From Gammaproteobacteria bacterium (lineage in GTDB: Bacteria; Pseudomonadota; Gammaproteobacteria; Natronospirales; REEB76), in the NCBI GenBank assembly GCA_035279405.1, contig DATEHU010000048.1:1-56425 (forward strand): 56,425 nucleotides of DNA, given 5' to 3'. A program made the position numbers and the translations under genes. Numbering within the stretch: position 1 is the first letter of the stretch; every line of letters begins with the position of its first letter. Shown here in pieces: positions 9,816-18,997 of the stretch. The notes under the pieces are model-generated. The model was not told the DNA's origin, made no database searches, and saw only the letters and a program-made list of their open reading frames with translations.

Positions 9816-9839
9816 CGCGCGGAGGAAAATCTCCGCGCG
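9816..9839. terminator. Stem-loop between convergent genes
   Basis: Perfect 9-bp stem CGCGCGGAG / CTCCGCGCG around a 6-base loop (GAAAAT), in the 143-base gap between the convergent lipoprotein and transglutaminase genes. CCAGC at 9801 and GCTGG further right can extend the pairing. There is no T-run, so a bidirectional or processing hairpin is likelier than a classical intrinsic terminator. Confidence 0.45.
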
Positions 9840-9895
9840 GGCGTGCTGGTTGATCTCAGTGCAGCCAATGAGCGGGCCGGCTGCGGGGTTTCAGC

Positions 9896-11860
9896 TCAAG
9901 GGCGGAAGGCCTGTACCAATCTGGCGAAAGCGCGGGCATCGCCGCTCCCTGCATATCGCAGGTTCACATAGAACCTGGCGATGACATTCACCGCAGACGC
10001 CAGATCCGGCCGCGCGCGGCTCACGCGCTGCGCGTAATCCAGCGGACCCTCATAGCCGGCACGCGTGAATCCACGATTTGCCAGCTTGCGGCAGAAGCGC
10101 AGGTAGTTGCGTTGCACGCCGGAAGGCCGCGGAGCGCGATGACGCCACCACAGCACCACCCACACCAGCAGCAGAATCGCGCCGATGGCCATCAGCAGAA
10201 CCAATACCAGCTGCAGCCAGTTGCCATACGCCAGCCCGATGTCGGCGAAAAAACGGCTCTGCAGTTCCGGACCGTAGGCCAATATCCATTGATTCCAGCC
10301 GTTGTTGAGTGCGTCCCAGCCATTGCGTAACTGCCCCACCCATGGGTGGGCGTGGAAAAAGTAGCCTGGCACCGCTTCGCCCGGCAGCGCGGCCGCCAAA
10401 CCCTGGTCCACGCGCGCCGGATCCACGGCCGCGGTCGGATCCACGCGCACCCAGCCGCGGCCTGCGAACCACACCTCCGCCCAGGCGTGCGCATCTTCCT
10501 GGCGCACGACGTAATATCCGTCCACGGGATTGCGCGTACCGCCTTGATAGCCGATGACCACGTGTGCCGGAATGCCGGCGGCGCGCATCAGAAACACAAA
10601 CGCACTGGCAAAGTGTTCACAGAAACCGCGGCGCGTGTTGAACAGGAAATCGTCAATGCGATTCGGGCCGTTCAGCACCCCGGGTTGCAGCGTGTAATGG
10701 AAATCCTGCTGGTGAAACATGCGCAGCGCGTCCGTGACAATCTGCTCCGGAGCTGAGGTTGCAGCACGCCAGCTTTGCGCCAGTTGGCGCGCGCGCGGAT
10801 CAATCCCGGGAGACAGGCGCATGTCGCGGCGCAGCTCCCAGGCAGGGATATCCAGACCGTAGCGGTAATCGGTGTAGGAACTGGCGTCGTACAACCTGAG
10901 TTCCGTAACCGGGCGCGGCGCGAGTATTTCGTAGTCCGCGGTCAGGCGCGTGCTCGCCGGCACCTGGGCCGGCAAGTCGAGCGCGTACAGCACCCGCAGT
11001 TGATTGGGCTGCAAGGTGATTTGATAGTTCACCGGCGCTCCGCGCGCGGACAGTGTGCTGCTGCCGTCCCACATGATGTTGCCGGCAGTCCAGGTTTGAC
11101 CGTCGTAGTCGTGCAGCACCAGGGCGCGCCAGTAAAGCTGAGCGCGCGGCGGCGCGGCATTCAGGAACTTGACACGGAACGCGATGGCGTCCGATTGCGC
11201 GAGGCGGCTCAAGCTGCCTGGCGACATGCTGGTGGACAAACCGGTGACCGCCGAGTGTTGCGGCAACGCCAGACTCCACAAGGGGCCGGGAATGCGCGGA
11301 AACAGCAGGAACAGCACCAGCGCCACCGGCAGCGCCGACAGCAGCATGCGTGCGCTGGTTCTTGCGGATGCCAGCAGTGTGTGTCCAGTGTCCGGATGGG
11401 CGACATTGAGCATCGCGGCAGCTGCGAGCCACACGGCCGGAATCATGTAGATTGCGAGCGGAATCGTCTGGTCGTACAGGAAGTTGGTCAAGCCTATGAC
11501 CAGGGTGATCACCAGCAGCAGGAAATAGTCGCGCAGTCCGCGCGCTTCCATGAGCTTGAGCCCGGCGAGCAGGATCAGCAAGGCGGTACCGGCTTGCGGG
11601 CCGTTGAAGGTCCGATAGGTCGCGTACACGCCGATGAACGCAAGCACGCCGAAGGCGATGCGCGTGTAGCGGCTGAACAACGGCCAGCCGAAATACACCA
11701 CGCCCAGGCGCCACAAGGCGACGAGCGTGGCGGTGAGTACTATCCAGGGCGCGAGGTGCAGCGCGTGCGGCAGCGTCATGACGGCGAGTGCCGCCAGCGT
11801 CCACAACAGGCGCGTGCGTTCCAGGCGCGGCTCGGAGTTGGTCGCCAATATCGCGTTCAA
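9896..11860 (-). CDS. TgpA-like transmembrane transglutaminase (DUF3488)
   Basis: Inner-membrane protein of 654 residues. Five or six hydrophobic segments occupy the first ~200 residues, then a periplasmic transglutaminase-like domain, one more membrane segment near residue 550 and a cytoplasmic tail. The papain-like triad is visible: Cys in RRGFCEHFASAF, His in DAHAWAEVWF and Asp in VRVDPTA. P. aeruginosa TgpA is an essential member of this family with peptidoglycan-linked phenotypes. The start overlaps the DUF58 stop by 4 bases, giving the conserved order moxR-DUF58-tgpA. Confidence 0.9.
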   Translation of the reverse strand: MNAILATNSEPRLERTRLLWTLAALAVMTLPHALHLAPWIVLTATLVALWRLGVVYFGWPLFSRYTRIAFGVLAFIGVYATYRTFNGPQAGTALLILLAGLKLMEARGLRDYFLLLVITLVIGLTNFLYDQTIPLAIYMIPAVWLAAAAMLNVAHPDTGHTLLASARTSARMLLSALPVALVLFLLFPRIPGPLWSLALPQHSAVTGLSTSMSPGSLSRLAQSDAIAFRVKFLNAAPPRAQLYWRALVLHDYDGQTWTAGNIMWDGSSTLSARGAPVNYQITLQPNQLRVLYALDLPAQVPASTRLTADYEILAPRPVTELRLYDASSYTDYRYGLDIPAWELRRDMRLSPGIDPRARQLAQSWRAATSAPEQIVTDALRMFHQQDFHYTLQPGVLNGPNRIDDFLFNTRRGFCEHFASAFVFLMRAAGIPAHVVIGYQGGTRNPVDGYYVVRQEDAHAWAEVWFAGRGWVRVDPTAAVDPARVDQGLAAALPGEAVPGYFFHAHPWVGQLRNGWDALNNGWNQWILAYGPELQSRFFADIGLAYGNWLQLVLVLLMAIGAILLLVWVVLWWRHRAPRPSGVQRNYLRFCRKLANRGFTRAGYEGPLDYAQRVSRARPDLASAVNVIARFYVNLRYAGSGDARAFARLVQAFRP

Positions 11861-12840
11861 GGAGCGTGCGCTCCCGGCAACTGGAACAGCGCCAGTTCTT
11901 CCAGGCAGTGGTCGCGGTGCGTCGCACCGCCGGCGATGGCGATAGTTTTGCCCGGCAAGCGCAGGCCGTAATTCAGGTTTTCAGCGTGTGCGGTCAATAC
12001 CCAGCGGCACAGGATGGACAGGCGCTTTTCCGGGTCGCGCTCCGCCAGCTGATCCCATGCGAGCCAGCGCTGTTCCTCACCACCGCCGGCAAACTGTTTG
12101 GTGAGCAGCCGCTGCATCTGTGCCGATGCCTTCCAGGCGATGTGCCGCGGTGAATCGCCGGGCCGATAACTGCGCAAGTTGCTGAAATCCTCATCGCCGC
12201 GCGTCGCACGCTCGCCGCCGCCGTGTCCGCCTTCGGGCTGGGGCAGCGGGGGCGCATGTTCCGCGGGTTGGGGATACACCAGCACTTTCAGCTCCATGTA
12301 CACCCAGCTCCAAGCGTGGAACAGGGCGAACGGATAATCGGTTTCCACCACCAAGCGCTCGACACTCAGCCAGCCGCGGTGCTCGGCGCGCAATGGCACG
12401 GCCCCATTGCCGTGACCGCCGCCGGCGATATCGCCGGTGACCGTGGAGTCACCGTGCGCCGCGCTCAGGCTGATGGCGCTGCGCGTGCTGCGACCCGGAT
12501 TGTCAAGGTGCAGGACAAAGCGTGCGGTGTCACCGGCGAACACCGCGGGATGTTTGCCGGCGGTGATTTCCAACCCGGCGAGATTGGCGTGGCATGCGTA
12601 CATGGCGGTGAAGCCCAGCCCGGCGAGCACGAACACCAGCATGAAGCCCATGCTGTTGGAGTAGTTCATGGAAGCGAGCAGCATGAACAGCAGCGCCAAC
12701 GCGTAAATCCAGCCCTGACGCGTGGGCAGGATGTAGATGCGCCGGTGGTCCAGGCGCAGACTGTCGCCATCCTGGCCCTGACGGCGGCGCGCCCATTCGT
12801 ATATGTGCTGGCTCAGGAATTTGCGCGTGGCAGCGAACAT
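11857..12840 (-). CDS. DUF58 domain protein
   Basis: A 327-residue protein with two hydrophobic segments near residues 38-80 and a DUF58 region after residue 200. The family motif YRPGDSPRHIAWKASA is intact near 230-245. DUF58 proteins partner MoxR ATPases and carry a von Willebrand A-like fold; the biochemical role is unknown. Position between moxR and tgpA supports a membrane-linked chaperone or activation module. The C-terminus (LPGKTIAIAGGATHRDHCLEELALFQLPG, in two parts) is also typical. The downstream gene overlaps its stop. Confidence 0.88.
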   Translation of the reverse strand: MFAATRKFLSQHIYEWARRRQGQDGDSLRLDHRRIYILPTRQGWIYALALLFMLLASMNYSNSMGFMLVFVLAGLGFTAMYACHANLAGLEITAGKHPAVFAGDTARFVLHLDNPGRSTRSAISLSAAHGDSTVTGDIAGGGHGNGAVPLRAEHRGWLSVERLVVETDYPFALFHAWSWVYMELKVLVYPQPAEHAPPLPQPEGGHGGGERATRGDEDFSNLRSYRPGDSPRHIAWKASAQMQRLLTKQFAGGGEEQRWLAWDQLAERDPEKRLSILCRWVLTAHAENLNYGLRLPGKTIAIAGGATHRDHCLEELALFQLPGAHAP

Positions 12841-12850
12841 TCAGGATCCG

Positions 12851-12931
12851 GTGCTGGGTACTGCGTGCTGCGTGACGAGTACCGTGTGACGACTTTTTTG
12901 GACGCAGCACTCAGCACGCAGGACGCAGCAC
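12851..12931. repeat. Imperfect inverted repeat between moxR and DUF58 gene
   Basis: GTGCTGGGTACTGCGTGCTG at 12851-12870 is repeated inverted at about 12905-12931, where the reverse complement reads GTGCTGCGTCCTGCGTGCTG. Two T-runs (12893-12899 and 12934-12939) flank the right arm. The element interrupts an otherwise tightly packed operon (98-base gap). It may fold as a hairpin that tunes moxR against downstream expression, or it may be an inserted repeat. Confidence 0.5.
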
Positions 12932-12938
12932 GATTTTT

Positions 12939-13904
12939 TCAGGGGATCGGCACGGCTTCCAGCAGCTCTTTGGCGACCGTCGCCGGTGTGCCGCTTTCAT
13001 GCGTGGCTTGCATGCGCAGGCGGTGACCGACCACGCCCGGCAGCACTGCCTGCAGATCTTCCGGGATCACGCCGGCACGGCCCATGAGCAGCGCCCAGGC
13101 CTGCGCGGCGTGCTTGAGCGCAATGGCGGCGCGCGGTGACAGGCCGTTTTCGTAGCGCGGGGATTCGCGCGTGTGACGCACCAGGGCCTGCAGGTAATCC
13201 AGCAAAGCGTCGGATACATGCAGGTCAAAGGCCGCGCTGCGCAGGCTCATCAGCTCGGGCGCATTCAATACCGGCTTCAGGTCGCGCAGCAGTTCGCGGC
13301 GATCGCGCCCACGCAGCAGCTCACGCTCGGCGTGCTCGCCGGGATAACCAAGGCCAATGCACATGAGGAAGCGGTCGAGTTGCGATTCCGGCAACGGAAA
13401 CGTGCCCACCTGATGCAGCGGATTCTGGGTGGCGATCACGAAGAACGGCTGCGGCAGCGGCCGGGTGACGCCGTCCACGGTCACCTGGCGTTCTTCCATG
13501 GCTTCGAGCAGCGCGCTCTGCGCCTTGGGCGTGGCGCGGTTGACCTCGTCGGCCAGCACCAGGTGCGCGAAGATCGGGCCGGGGTGGAAACGGAACTCGC
13601 CGCTCTGGCGCTCGTAAATGGACGCGCCGATGATGTCCGCCGGCAGCAGGTCGCTCGTGAACTGGATGCGCTGGTACGACAGGCCCAGCAGGTGCGCGAG
13701 ACTCTGCGCCAGCATGGTCTTGCCGACGCCGGGAATGTCCTCGATCAACAGGTGGCCGCCGGTGATCAGGCACACCAGCGCCAGGCGGATCTGGGTTTCC
13801 TTGCCGAGAATGATGCGGTTGGCCGCGGTGATGGCCATGGCGACCTTGTCCACCAGGTTGCGCGCCGGCAATTCGCGGATGGGAATGGGCTGATCGTTAG
13901 GCAT
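12939..13904 (-). CDS. MoxR-family AAA+ ATPase
   Basis: Cytoplasmic AAA+ ATPase of 321 residues, probably acting as a chaperone-like partner of the DUF58 and TgpA proteins. Walker A GVGKTML (near residue 60), Walker B LVLADEVNRA (near 117-126), sensor 1 FVIATQNP and the arginine finger region are present, then the helical lid domain. It is the first gene of the minus-strand moxR-DUF58-tgpA set. GGAGG lies on the coding strand 6 bases before ATG 13904. It is divergent from a small lipoprotein gene. Confidence 0.92.
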   Translation of the reverse strand: MPNDQPIPIRELPARNLVDKVAMAITAANRIILGKETQIRLALVCLITGGHLLIEDIPGVGKTMLAQSLAHLLGLSYQRIQFTSDLLPADIIGASIYERQSGEFRFHPGPIFAHLVLADEVNRATPKAQSALLEAMEERQVTVDGVTRPLPQPFFVIATQNPLHQVGTFPLPESQLDRFLMCIGLGYPGEHAERELLRGRDRRELLRDLKPVLNAPELMSLRSAAFDLHVSDALLDYLQALVRHTRESPRYENGLSPRAAIALKHAAQAWALLMGRAGVIPEDLQAVLPGVVGHRLRMQATHESGTPATVAKELLEAVPIP

Positions 13905-13985
13905 GCAATTCCTCCCTGCAATTTACACTATGCTAAAACCCGCGGGGCGTCCACAATACACAGGTCCATTCGTCGGGAGATAAAC

Positions 13986-14447
13986 GTGAATACCTTGCGT
14001 GCCGCCGGTGTGGGTGTGGTTGCTTGCCTGTTGCTTGCCGCCTGCGGGAACGGCGGCGTTGCGGCGGCGACCCAGGCGTTGGCGCGTACCGACGATGCGT
14101 TTTCCACGTTGTCCGCACAGCAGGGATTTGCCACCGCATTCCGGCGTTATGCACTGGATAACGCCGTGTTGCTGCCGGAGCAACGTGCGCCGTTGCAGAA
14201 CCGCAAGGTCATTGAACAGAGCCTGCAGGCCCTGCCTGCCGGCACGCAGCTGAGCTGGACACTTCAGGGCGCGGGTGCCTCCGGTGATCTCGGCTATACG
14301 TGGGGAATCTACACGCTCACCGGTCGCGATGCAGGCGGCCAGGCCACGGCCGGGTACGGCAAATATCTTTCGGTCTGGCAACGGCAGTCCGGCGACTGGA
14401 AACTCGCGGTCATGATGCTCAACACCTCGCCCGGCCCGGCGGGTTGA
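13986..14447 (+). CDS. Small lipoprotein, SnoaL/DUF4440-like
   Basis: A 153-residue exported lipoprotein. It starts with GTG at 13986 (GGGAGA seven bases before) and has a lipobox LLAAC near residue 18. The mature region resembles NTF2/SnoaL-like DUF4440 proteins: an N-terminal helix with the pattern FATAFRRYALDNAVLLP and a C-terminal GKYLSVWQRQSGDWKLAVMML strand pair, quoted here as two neighbouring pieces. Members often bind small ligands, but the function is not known. The open frame continues upstream antisense to moxR and that part is spurious. Confidence 0.75.
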   Translation: MNTLRAAGVGVVACLLLAACGNGGVAAATQALARTDDAFSTLSAQQGFATAFRRYALDNAVLLPEQRAPLQNRKVIEQSLQALPAGTQLSWTLQGAGASGDLGYTWGIYTLTGRDAGGQATAGYGKYLSVWQRQSGDWKLAVMMLNTSPGPAG

Positions 14448-14522
14448 TTTGTCTGTGAGCGCAAAGCTGCTGCACGGGTCAGCGATGTAACCGCAGCCCG
14501 GAGTGAAGGTTCAAGCTGCGGG

Positions 14523-15968
14523 CTAGAGGATCGGCGCGAACAGGCGTGCCGCGCCCATGATCACGCGCCGTATCACCGGGCTGTCGGTGTATTCCTCGGA
14601 CGTGATCCGCCGCGCCTGCGCAAAATCCGTTGCCAGCATCGCGGCAACCGCCGCCGCAAAATTCTGATCCACGGTCAGCAGCGTAATTTCGAAATTGAGC
14701 CGGAAGGAGCGATTGTCGAGATTGGTGCTGCCAATCGCAGCCGCTTCGTCATCTATCAATACGACTTTCTGATGCAGAAAACCGGGCTGGTAACGGTACA
14801 CTCGGATGCCGGCGCGTACCGCCTCGTGGGCGTACAGGCTGGAAGCGTTGAACACGATAAAGTGATCCGCGCGGCTCGGTATCAGGATGCGTACCTCCAC
14901 ACCGCGTAATACCGCGAGCTTGAGCGCGGTGAATACCGCTTCATCCGGCACGAAATACGGCGTGGTGATCCACAGACGCGTGCGGGCCGAGTTGATGGCT
15001 TGCACAAAGAACAACGCGCAGGTCTCCAGTTCGTCCGCCGGGCCGCTCGGCACCACTTGGCAGTGCATGTTGGCGGCTTGTGAAGCGGGGCGCCAACGCA
15101 GGTCCGGCAACTGACCGGTGACCCAGTACCAGTCCTCCACAAAGGCGAGCTGGATCCCCGCTACTGCTGGACCCGTTACCTCGATATGCGTATCGCGCCA
15201 GGGACTGAGCGGGGGTTGCAACCCCAGATATTCGTTGCTGACGTTGTGTCCGCCGACAAACGCGTGTTCGCCGTCCACGACCACGATTTTGCGATGATTG
15301 CGGAAATTGAGCTGGTAGCGGGTGATAAGCCGGCGCCGGCGGGTGAGAAACTCCTGCGCCTGCACACCCGCGTGGCGCAGGCTGCTAACGTAGCTTGCCG
15401 GCAACGCATGGCTGCCGATGCCGTCGTACAGAAAATATACCGTCACTCCCGAGCGCACCTTGGCGATGAGCGCGTCGCGCAATTGCCGGCCGAGTTCATC
15501 ATCCGCCACCACGAAAAACTGCACGATGACGTAGTGTTTAGCTGTTGCGATGGCTGCAAGGATGGCTGCAAACGTCGGTCCGCCGTTGATCAGCAGGCGC
15601 ACCTCGTTGCCACGTGTGAATGGCAGTTGCGTGAGCTTGGATAAGGCCACGATGCCGCCGAGCCCGCGACCCAACAGCGCTTCGGTTTCGGAGAGTGCGC
15701 GGCCGTCCCGGCGCAAACCGTGCGCACGCTCACTGAATTGGCGGTTCCGCGTGCGCCGCGCTTCCACGTAGCCGGCAAACTTACTGCGGCCGAAGATCAG
15801 ATACGGGATCAGCGCCAGATACGGCATGAAAACCAGCGATACCGCCCAGGCGACGGCGCCCTGGGAAGTGCGCGCCGTAAGCGCGGCATGCGCGGCCGCG
15901 ATCAGGCCCAGGACATGAATGGCTGCGATGACGGGCCCGATCCAGACATGCCAGAAATAACTATCCAT
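14523..15968 (-). CDS. cls: Cardiolipin synthase (PLD family)
   Basis: Membrane enzyme joining two phosphatidylglycerols into cardiolipin. Two N-terminal membrane segments precede two phospholipase D HKD motifs: HRKIVVVD with GG following (near residue 225) and HQKVVLID with GSTN (near 405). The 481 residues fit ClsA-type enzymes. ATG 15968 is chosen; the frame also allows TTG at 15986, which is less likely. It lies downstream of valS with a 39-base gap and may be cotranscribed. The 75 bases after its stop hold a weak hairpin (CCGCAGC/GCTGCGG, 14491-14521) facing the convergent lipoprotein gene. Confidence 0.93.
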   Translation of the reverse strand: MDSYFWHVWIGPVIAAIHVLGLIAAAHAALTARTSQGAVAWAVSLVFMPYLALIPYLIFGRSKFAGYVEARRTRNRQFSERAHGLRRDGRALSETEALLGRGLGGIVALSKLTQLPFTRGNEVRLLINGGPTFAAILAAIATAKHYVIVQFFVVADDELGRQLRDALIAKVRSGVTVYFLYDGIGSHALPASYVSSLRHAGVQAQEFLTRRRRLITRYQLNFRNHRKIVVVDGEHAFVGGHNVSNEYLGLQPPLSPWRDTHIEVTGPAVAGIQLAFVEDWYWVTGQLPDLRWRPASQAANMHCQVVPSGPADELETCALFFVQAINSARTRLWITTPYFVPDEAVFTALKLAVLRGVEVRILIPSRADHFIVFNASSLYAHEAVRAGIRVYRYQPGFLHQKVVLIDDEAAAIGSTNLDNRSFRLNFEITLLTVDQNFAAAVAAMLATDFAQARRITSEEYTDSPVIRRVIMGAARLFAPIL

Positions 15969-16007
15969 GCTCTCGGGTTCCCGCAAAAAAATGCGGACAG
16001 GGTATTG

Positions 16008-18821
16008 TTATTCCAGAGTCCGCAGGCGATTCAGTTGTTCCTGGAGACGGGCGAGCTCATCGTCGAGTTCGCGCACCCGCGCCTGCGTAGCGCTGACCAC
16101 TTCGGCGGGTGCGCCGTTCATGAACGCCGCATTGCCGAGTTTGGCTTGGGTGCGTGCGCGCTCCTGCCGCAGTTTGTCCAGTTGTTTTCCGAGGCGCACA
16201 ATTTCCGCGGGCACGTCAATCAATCCCTGGAGCGGAATCATGAATGTCGCCTGGTCCAGCACGGCGGTGGCTGCGGGCGGCGACGTCTCTCCGGGCTGCA
16301 ATACGCGCAGCGATTCCAGTCTTGCCAGGGCCTTGAGCATGGCCCCCACGCGTTGCCAGATATGTGGATCGGTGCCCTTGTCTTCCACCAGCAGCGGCAC
16401 ATTCAGGGACGGCGAAAGATTCATCTGGCTGCGGATGCTGCGGATTTGGATAATGGCCCCGATCAGACGTTCGATATCGCCGGTGGCAACGCTCGGGTTC
16501 GCAAGTCGCCTTTTGAACTGTGGATAAGATTCCAGTGAAACAGATTGGCCGGTTTTGCCAAGTTTGGGTGCTACCTGCTGCCAGAGTTCTTCGGTGATAA
16601 AGGGAATAATCGGGTGCAGTGCTCGCAGCAGAGTTTCCAACACGTACAAAAGTGTGTGGCGGGTGGAATCCGCGGCCGCGCAATCATCTCCGTTCAGCGC
16701 CGGCTTGGACAGCTCGATGAACCAGTCGCAATAATCATTCCAGGTGAATTCGTACAAATCCTGTGCTAGTAGATCGAAACGGTAGGCTTTGATACGCCCT
16801 TCTATATTTATCAATAAGTGTTCGAGCTTGTTGACTATCCAGTGTTCGGCGGGAGTTTTGAGCGGCAGTTCACCGTGGGCGCTGTATCCCTCGCTATTCA
16901 TCAAAACAAAGCGCGTCGCATTCCAAAGCTTGGTGCAGAAGTTGCGGTAGCCCTCGCAGCGCTTGAGGTCGAAGTTGATGGTGCGGCCGTAGGTGGCGAG
17001 CGCCGCGAAGGTGAAGCGCAGCGCATCTGCGCCCACCGCCGGGATACCCTGCGGGTAGTCGCGACGAATGCGCTTTTCCACCTTTTGTCGCACCTGCGGG
17101 ATGAGCAAGGTTTCAGTGGATTTTTTCACCAGCGCGTCGAGGCCAATGCCGTCCATCAGGTCCAGCGGGTCAATGGTATTGCCCTTGGATTTGGACATCT
17201 TCTGGCCTTCGGCGTCGCGCACGATGGCGTTGATATAGACCTCGCGGAACGGTACGCGCTTGGTAAAGTATTTGGTCGCCATGACCATACGCGCCACCCA
17301 GAAAAAGATGATGTCAAAGGCGGTGATCAGCACCGCGGACGGTAGGAACTGCTGGTCCTTCGACCAGTCCGCAACGATGAGGCCGCGCTCGTTCTTTACC
17401 GGCCCATTTGCCGGCCAGCCAAGTGTGGAAAACGGCCACAGTGCTGAGCTGAACCAGGTGTCCAGCACGTCTTCATCTTGTGTCAGTCTGCCCACGGGCT
17501 TTTTGTTGCCGTGCTTGATTGCATCAGCCTGATCTTCACCGACAAAAATGTTGCCGGCTTCGTCATACCACGCGGGAATACGGTGGCCCCACCAGAGCTG
17601 ACGGCTTACACACCAGTCCTGGATGTTTTCCAGCCATTGCGTGTAAGTCGTCGCCCAGTTCTCCGGGACGAATTTGATATCGCCGTTTTGAACCGCGTTC
17701 AACGCCGGTTCGGTGATGGCCTTGCGGCCTTTTTTGCTCGTCAAATCCAAGAACCACTGGTCCGTGAGCATCGGCTCGATCACCGCATCGGAGCGTTGGC
17801 TCACAGGTATGGTGAGTTTGTGTTTACGGGTTTCGACCAGCCATCCTTGCGATTCCAGATCGGCCAGCACGCGCTTGCGCGCCGCAAAGCGGTCCAGCTC
17901 GCGGTAAGCGGCCGGTACGTTCTCATTGAGCCTGGCATCCAGCGTGAAAATATTGAGCGGCTCGAGGCTGTGCCGTTCGCCGAGTTTGTAATCGTTGAAA
18001 TCATGAGCCGGTGTGATCTTGACCGCGCCAGTGCCGAATTCCTTATCCACGGATTCATCGGCAATGACCGGGATCTCGCGGCCGGTGAGCGGCAGCTTTA
18101 GTTTCTTGCCGATCAGCTTTTTGTAACGCGCATCTTCGGGATGCGCGGCCACGGCCACATCGCCCAGCATGGTTTCCGGCCGCGTGGTGGCAACCACCAC
18201 GCCTTCACTTCCATCGGCTCCCGGATAACGGATGAACCACAGATGGCCGTCGCGTTCCTCGTTGTTGACTTCGAGGTCGGAGACCGCAGTTTGCAGCACG
18301 GGATCCCAGTGCACCAGCCGCTTGCCGCGGTACAGAAGTCCTGCGCGGTACCACTCGACGAAAACCTTGCACACCGCAGCGGACAGTCCCGCGTCCATGG
18401 TGAAGCGCTCGCGCGACCAGTCAAGCGAGACGCCGATACGCCGCATCTGGCGGCCGATGACCGAGCCGGATTCCTGTTTCCATTGCCACACGCGCGCAAT
18501 GAACTTCTCGCGGCCGAGGTCATGGCGGGTCTTGCCTTCGACCGCTAACTGGTTCTCGACGATTTTCTGGGTAGCGATGCCCGCATGATCCATGCCGCCC
18601 TGCCACAGCACGCGCTCGCCGCGCATGCGGTGGTAGCGGATGAGCGTGTCCATGAGCGTTTGCTGGAAGGCATGGCCCATGTGCAATGTGCCGGTGACGT
18701 TGGGCGGCGGCAGCAGGATGCAGTACGGCGTGCCCGCGCCGCGCGAGGCGAAGCCGCCGGTCTGTTCCCAATGCTGATACCAGCGGCGCTCGATGGCCTG
18801 CGGGTCGTAGTTCTTTTCCAT
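16008..18821 (-). CDS. valS: Valyl-tRNA synthetase
   Basis: Class I aminoacyl-tRNA synthetase charging tRNA-Val, with an editing domain against threonine. The 937 residues fit bacterial ValRS. HIGH-type motif PPNVTGTLHMGHA is near residue 38-50 and KMSKSKGN near 555. The C-terminal coiled-coil arm (Leu/Arg-rich, residues 875-935) is intact. It is downstream of pepA-holC-small gene, the standard gammaproteobacterial order. One internal patch near 16800 uses rare AT-rich codons (TTA, ATA, ATA). Confidence 0.97.
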   Translation of the reverse strand: MEKNYDPQAIERRWYQHWEQTGGFASRGAGTPYCILLPPPNVTGTLHMGHAFQQTLMDTLIRYHRMRGERVLWQGGMDHAGIATQKIVENQLAVEGKTRHDLGREKFIARVWQWKQESGSVIGRQMRRIGVSLDWSRERFTMDAGLSAAVCKVFVEWYRAGLLYRGKRLVHWDPVLQTAVSDLEVNNEERDGHLWFIRYPGADGSEGVVVATTRPETMLGDVAVAAHPEDARYKKLIGKKLKLPLTGREIPVIADESVDKEFGTGAVKITPAHDFNDYKLGERHSLEPLNIFTLDARLNENVPAAYRELDRFAARKRVLADLESQGWLVETRKHKLTIPVSQRSDAVIEPMLTDQWFLDLTSKKGRKAITEPALNAVQNGDIKFVPENWATTYTQWLENIQDWCVSRQLWWGHRIPAWYDEAGNIFVGEDQADAIKHGNKKPVGRLTQDEDVLDTWFSSALWPFSTLGWPANGPVKNERGLIVADWSKDQQFLPSAVLITAFDIIFFWVARMVMATKYFTKRVPFREVYINAIVRDAEGQKMSKSKGNTIDPLDLMDGIGLDALVKKSTETLLIPQVRQKVEKRIRRDYPQGIPAVGADALRFTFAALATYGRTINFDLKRCEGYRNFCTKLWNATRFVLMNSEGYSAHGELPLKTPAEHWIVNKLEHLLINIEGRIKAYRFDLLAQDLYEFTWNDYCDWFIELSKPALNGDDCAAADSTRHTLLYVLETLLRALHPIIPFITEELWQQVAPKLGKTGQSVSLESYPQFKRRLANPSVATGDIERLIGAIIQIRSIRSQMNLSPSLNVPLLVEDKGTDPHIWQRVGAMLKALARLESLRVLQPGETSPPAATAVLDQATFMIPLQGLIDVPAEIVRLGKQLDKLRQERARTQAKLGNAAFMNGAPAEVVSATQARVRELDDELARLQEQLNRLRTLE

Positions 18822-18858
18822 TTAGGAGATGGGGAGCTGCCGCCGGGCGGAGCGGGGA

Positions 18859-18898
18859 ATTATAACAGCGGGTGAGCGGCGCAAGCCGCACTCACCCG
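18859..18898 (-). promoter_or_regulatory. Possible valS promoter with upstream stem-loop
   Basis: On the minus strand TATAAT occupies 18864-18859, placing a transcription start about 30 bases before valS ATG. No good -35 is present. Instead a stem-loop, CGGGTGAG (18869-18876) pairing CTCACCCG (18891-18898) with inner CGGC/GCCG and a GCAA loop, overlaps the -35 region. It may be the terminator of the holC-linked operon or a regulatory structure. Confidence 0.4.
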
Positions 18899-18997
18899 TC
18901 GTGGGCGGCGGGCCGGATGCATCCACATGCGAGTGCGGCGCGTGAGTGCCTGAACGGTGCAAGCGCGTAACACCACGGATGGCGTTACGTGGAGATG

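Noticed and set aside
9816-9839. Classical intrinsic terminator
   Set aside because: The stem is strong but no T-run follows on either strand, so it is listed only as a stem-loop with modest confidence.
13173-13985. Long plus-strand frame before the lipoprotein at 13986
   Set aside because: It is antisense to moxR, whose AAA+ motifs are unambiguous. High GC leaves the opposite frame open.
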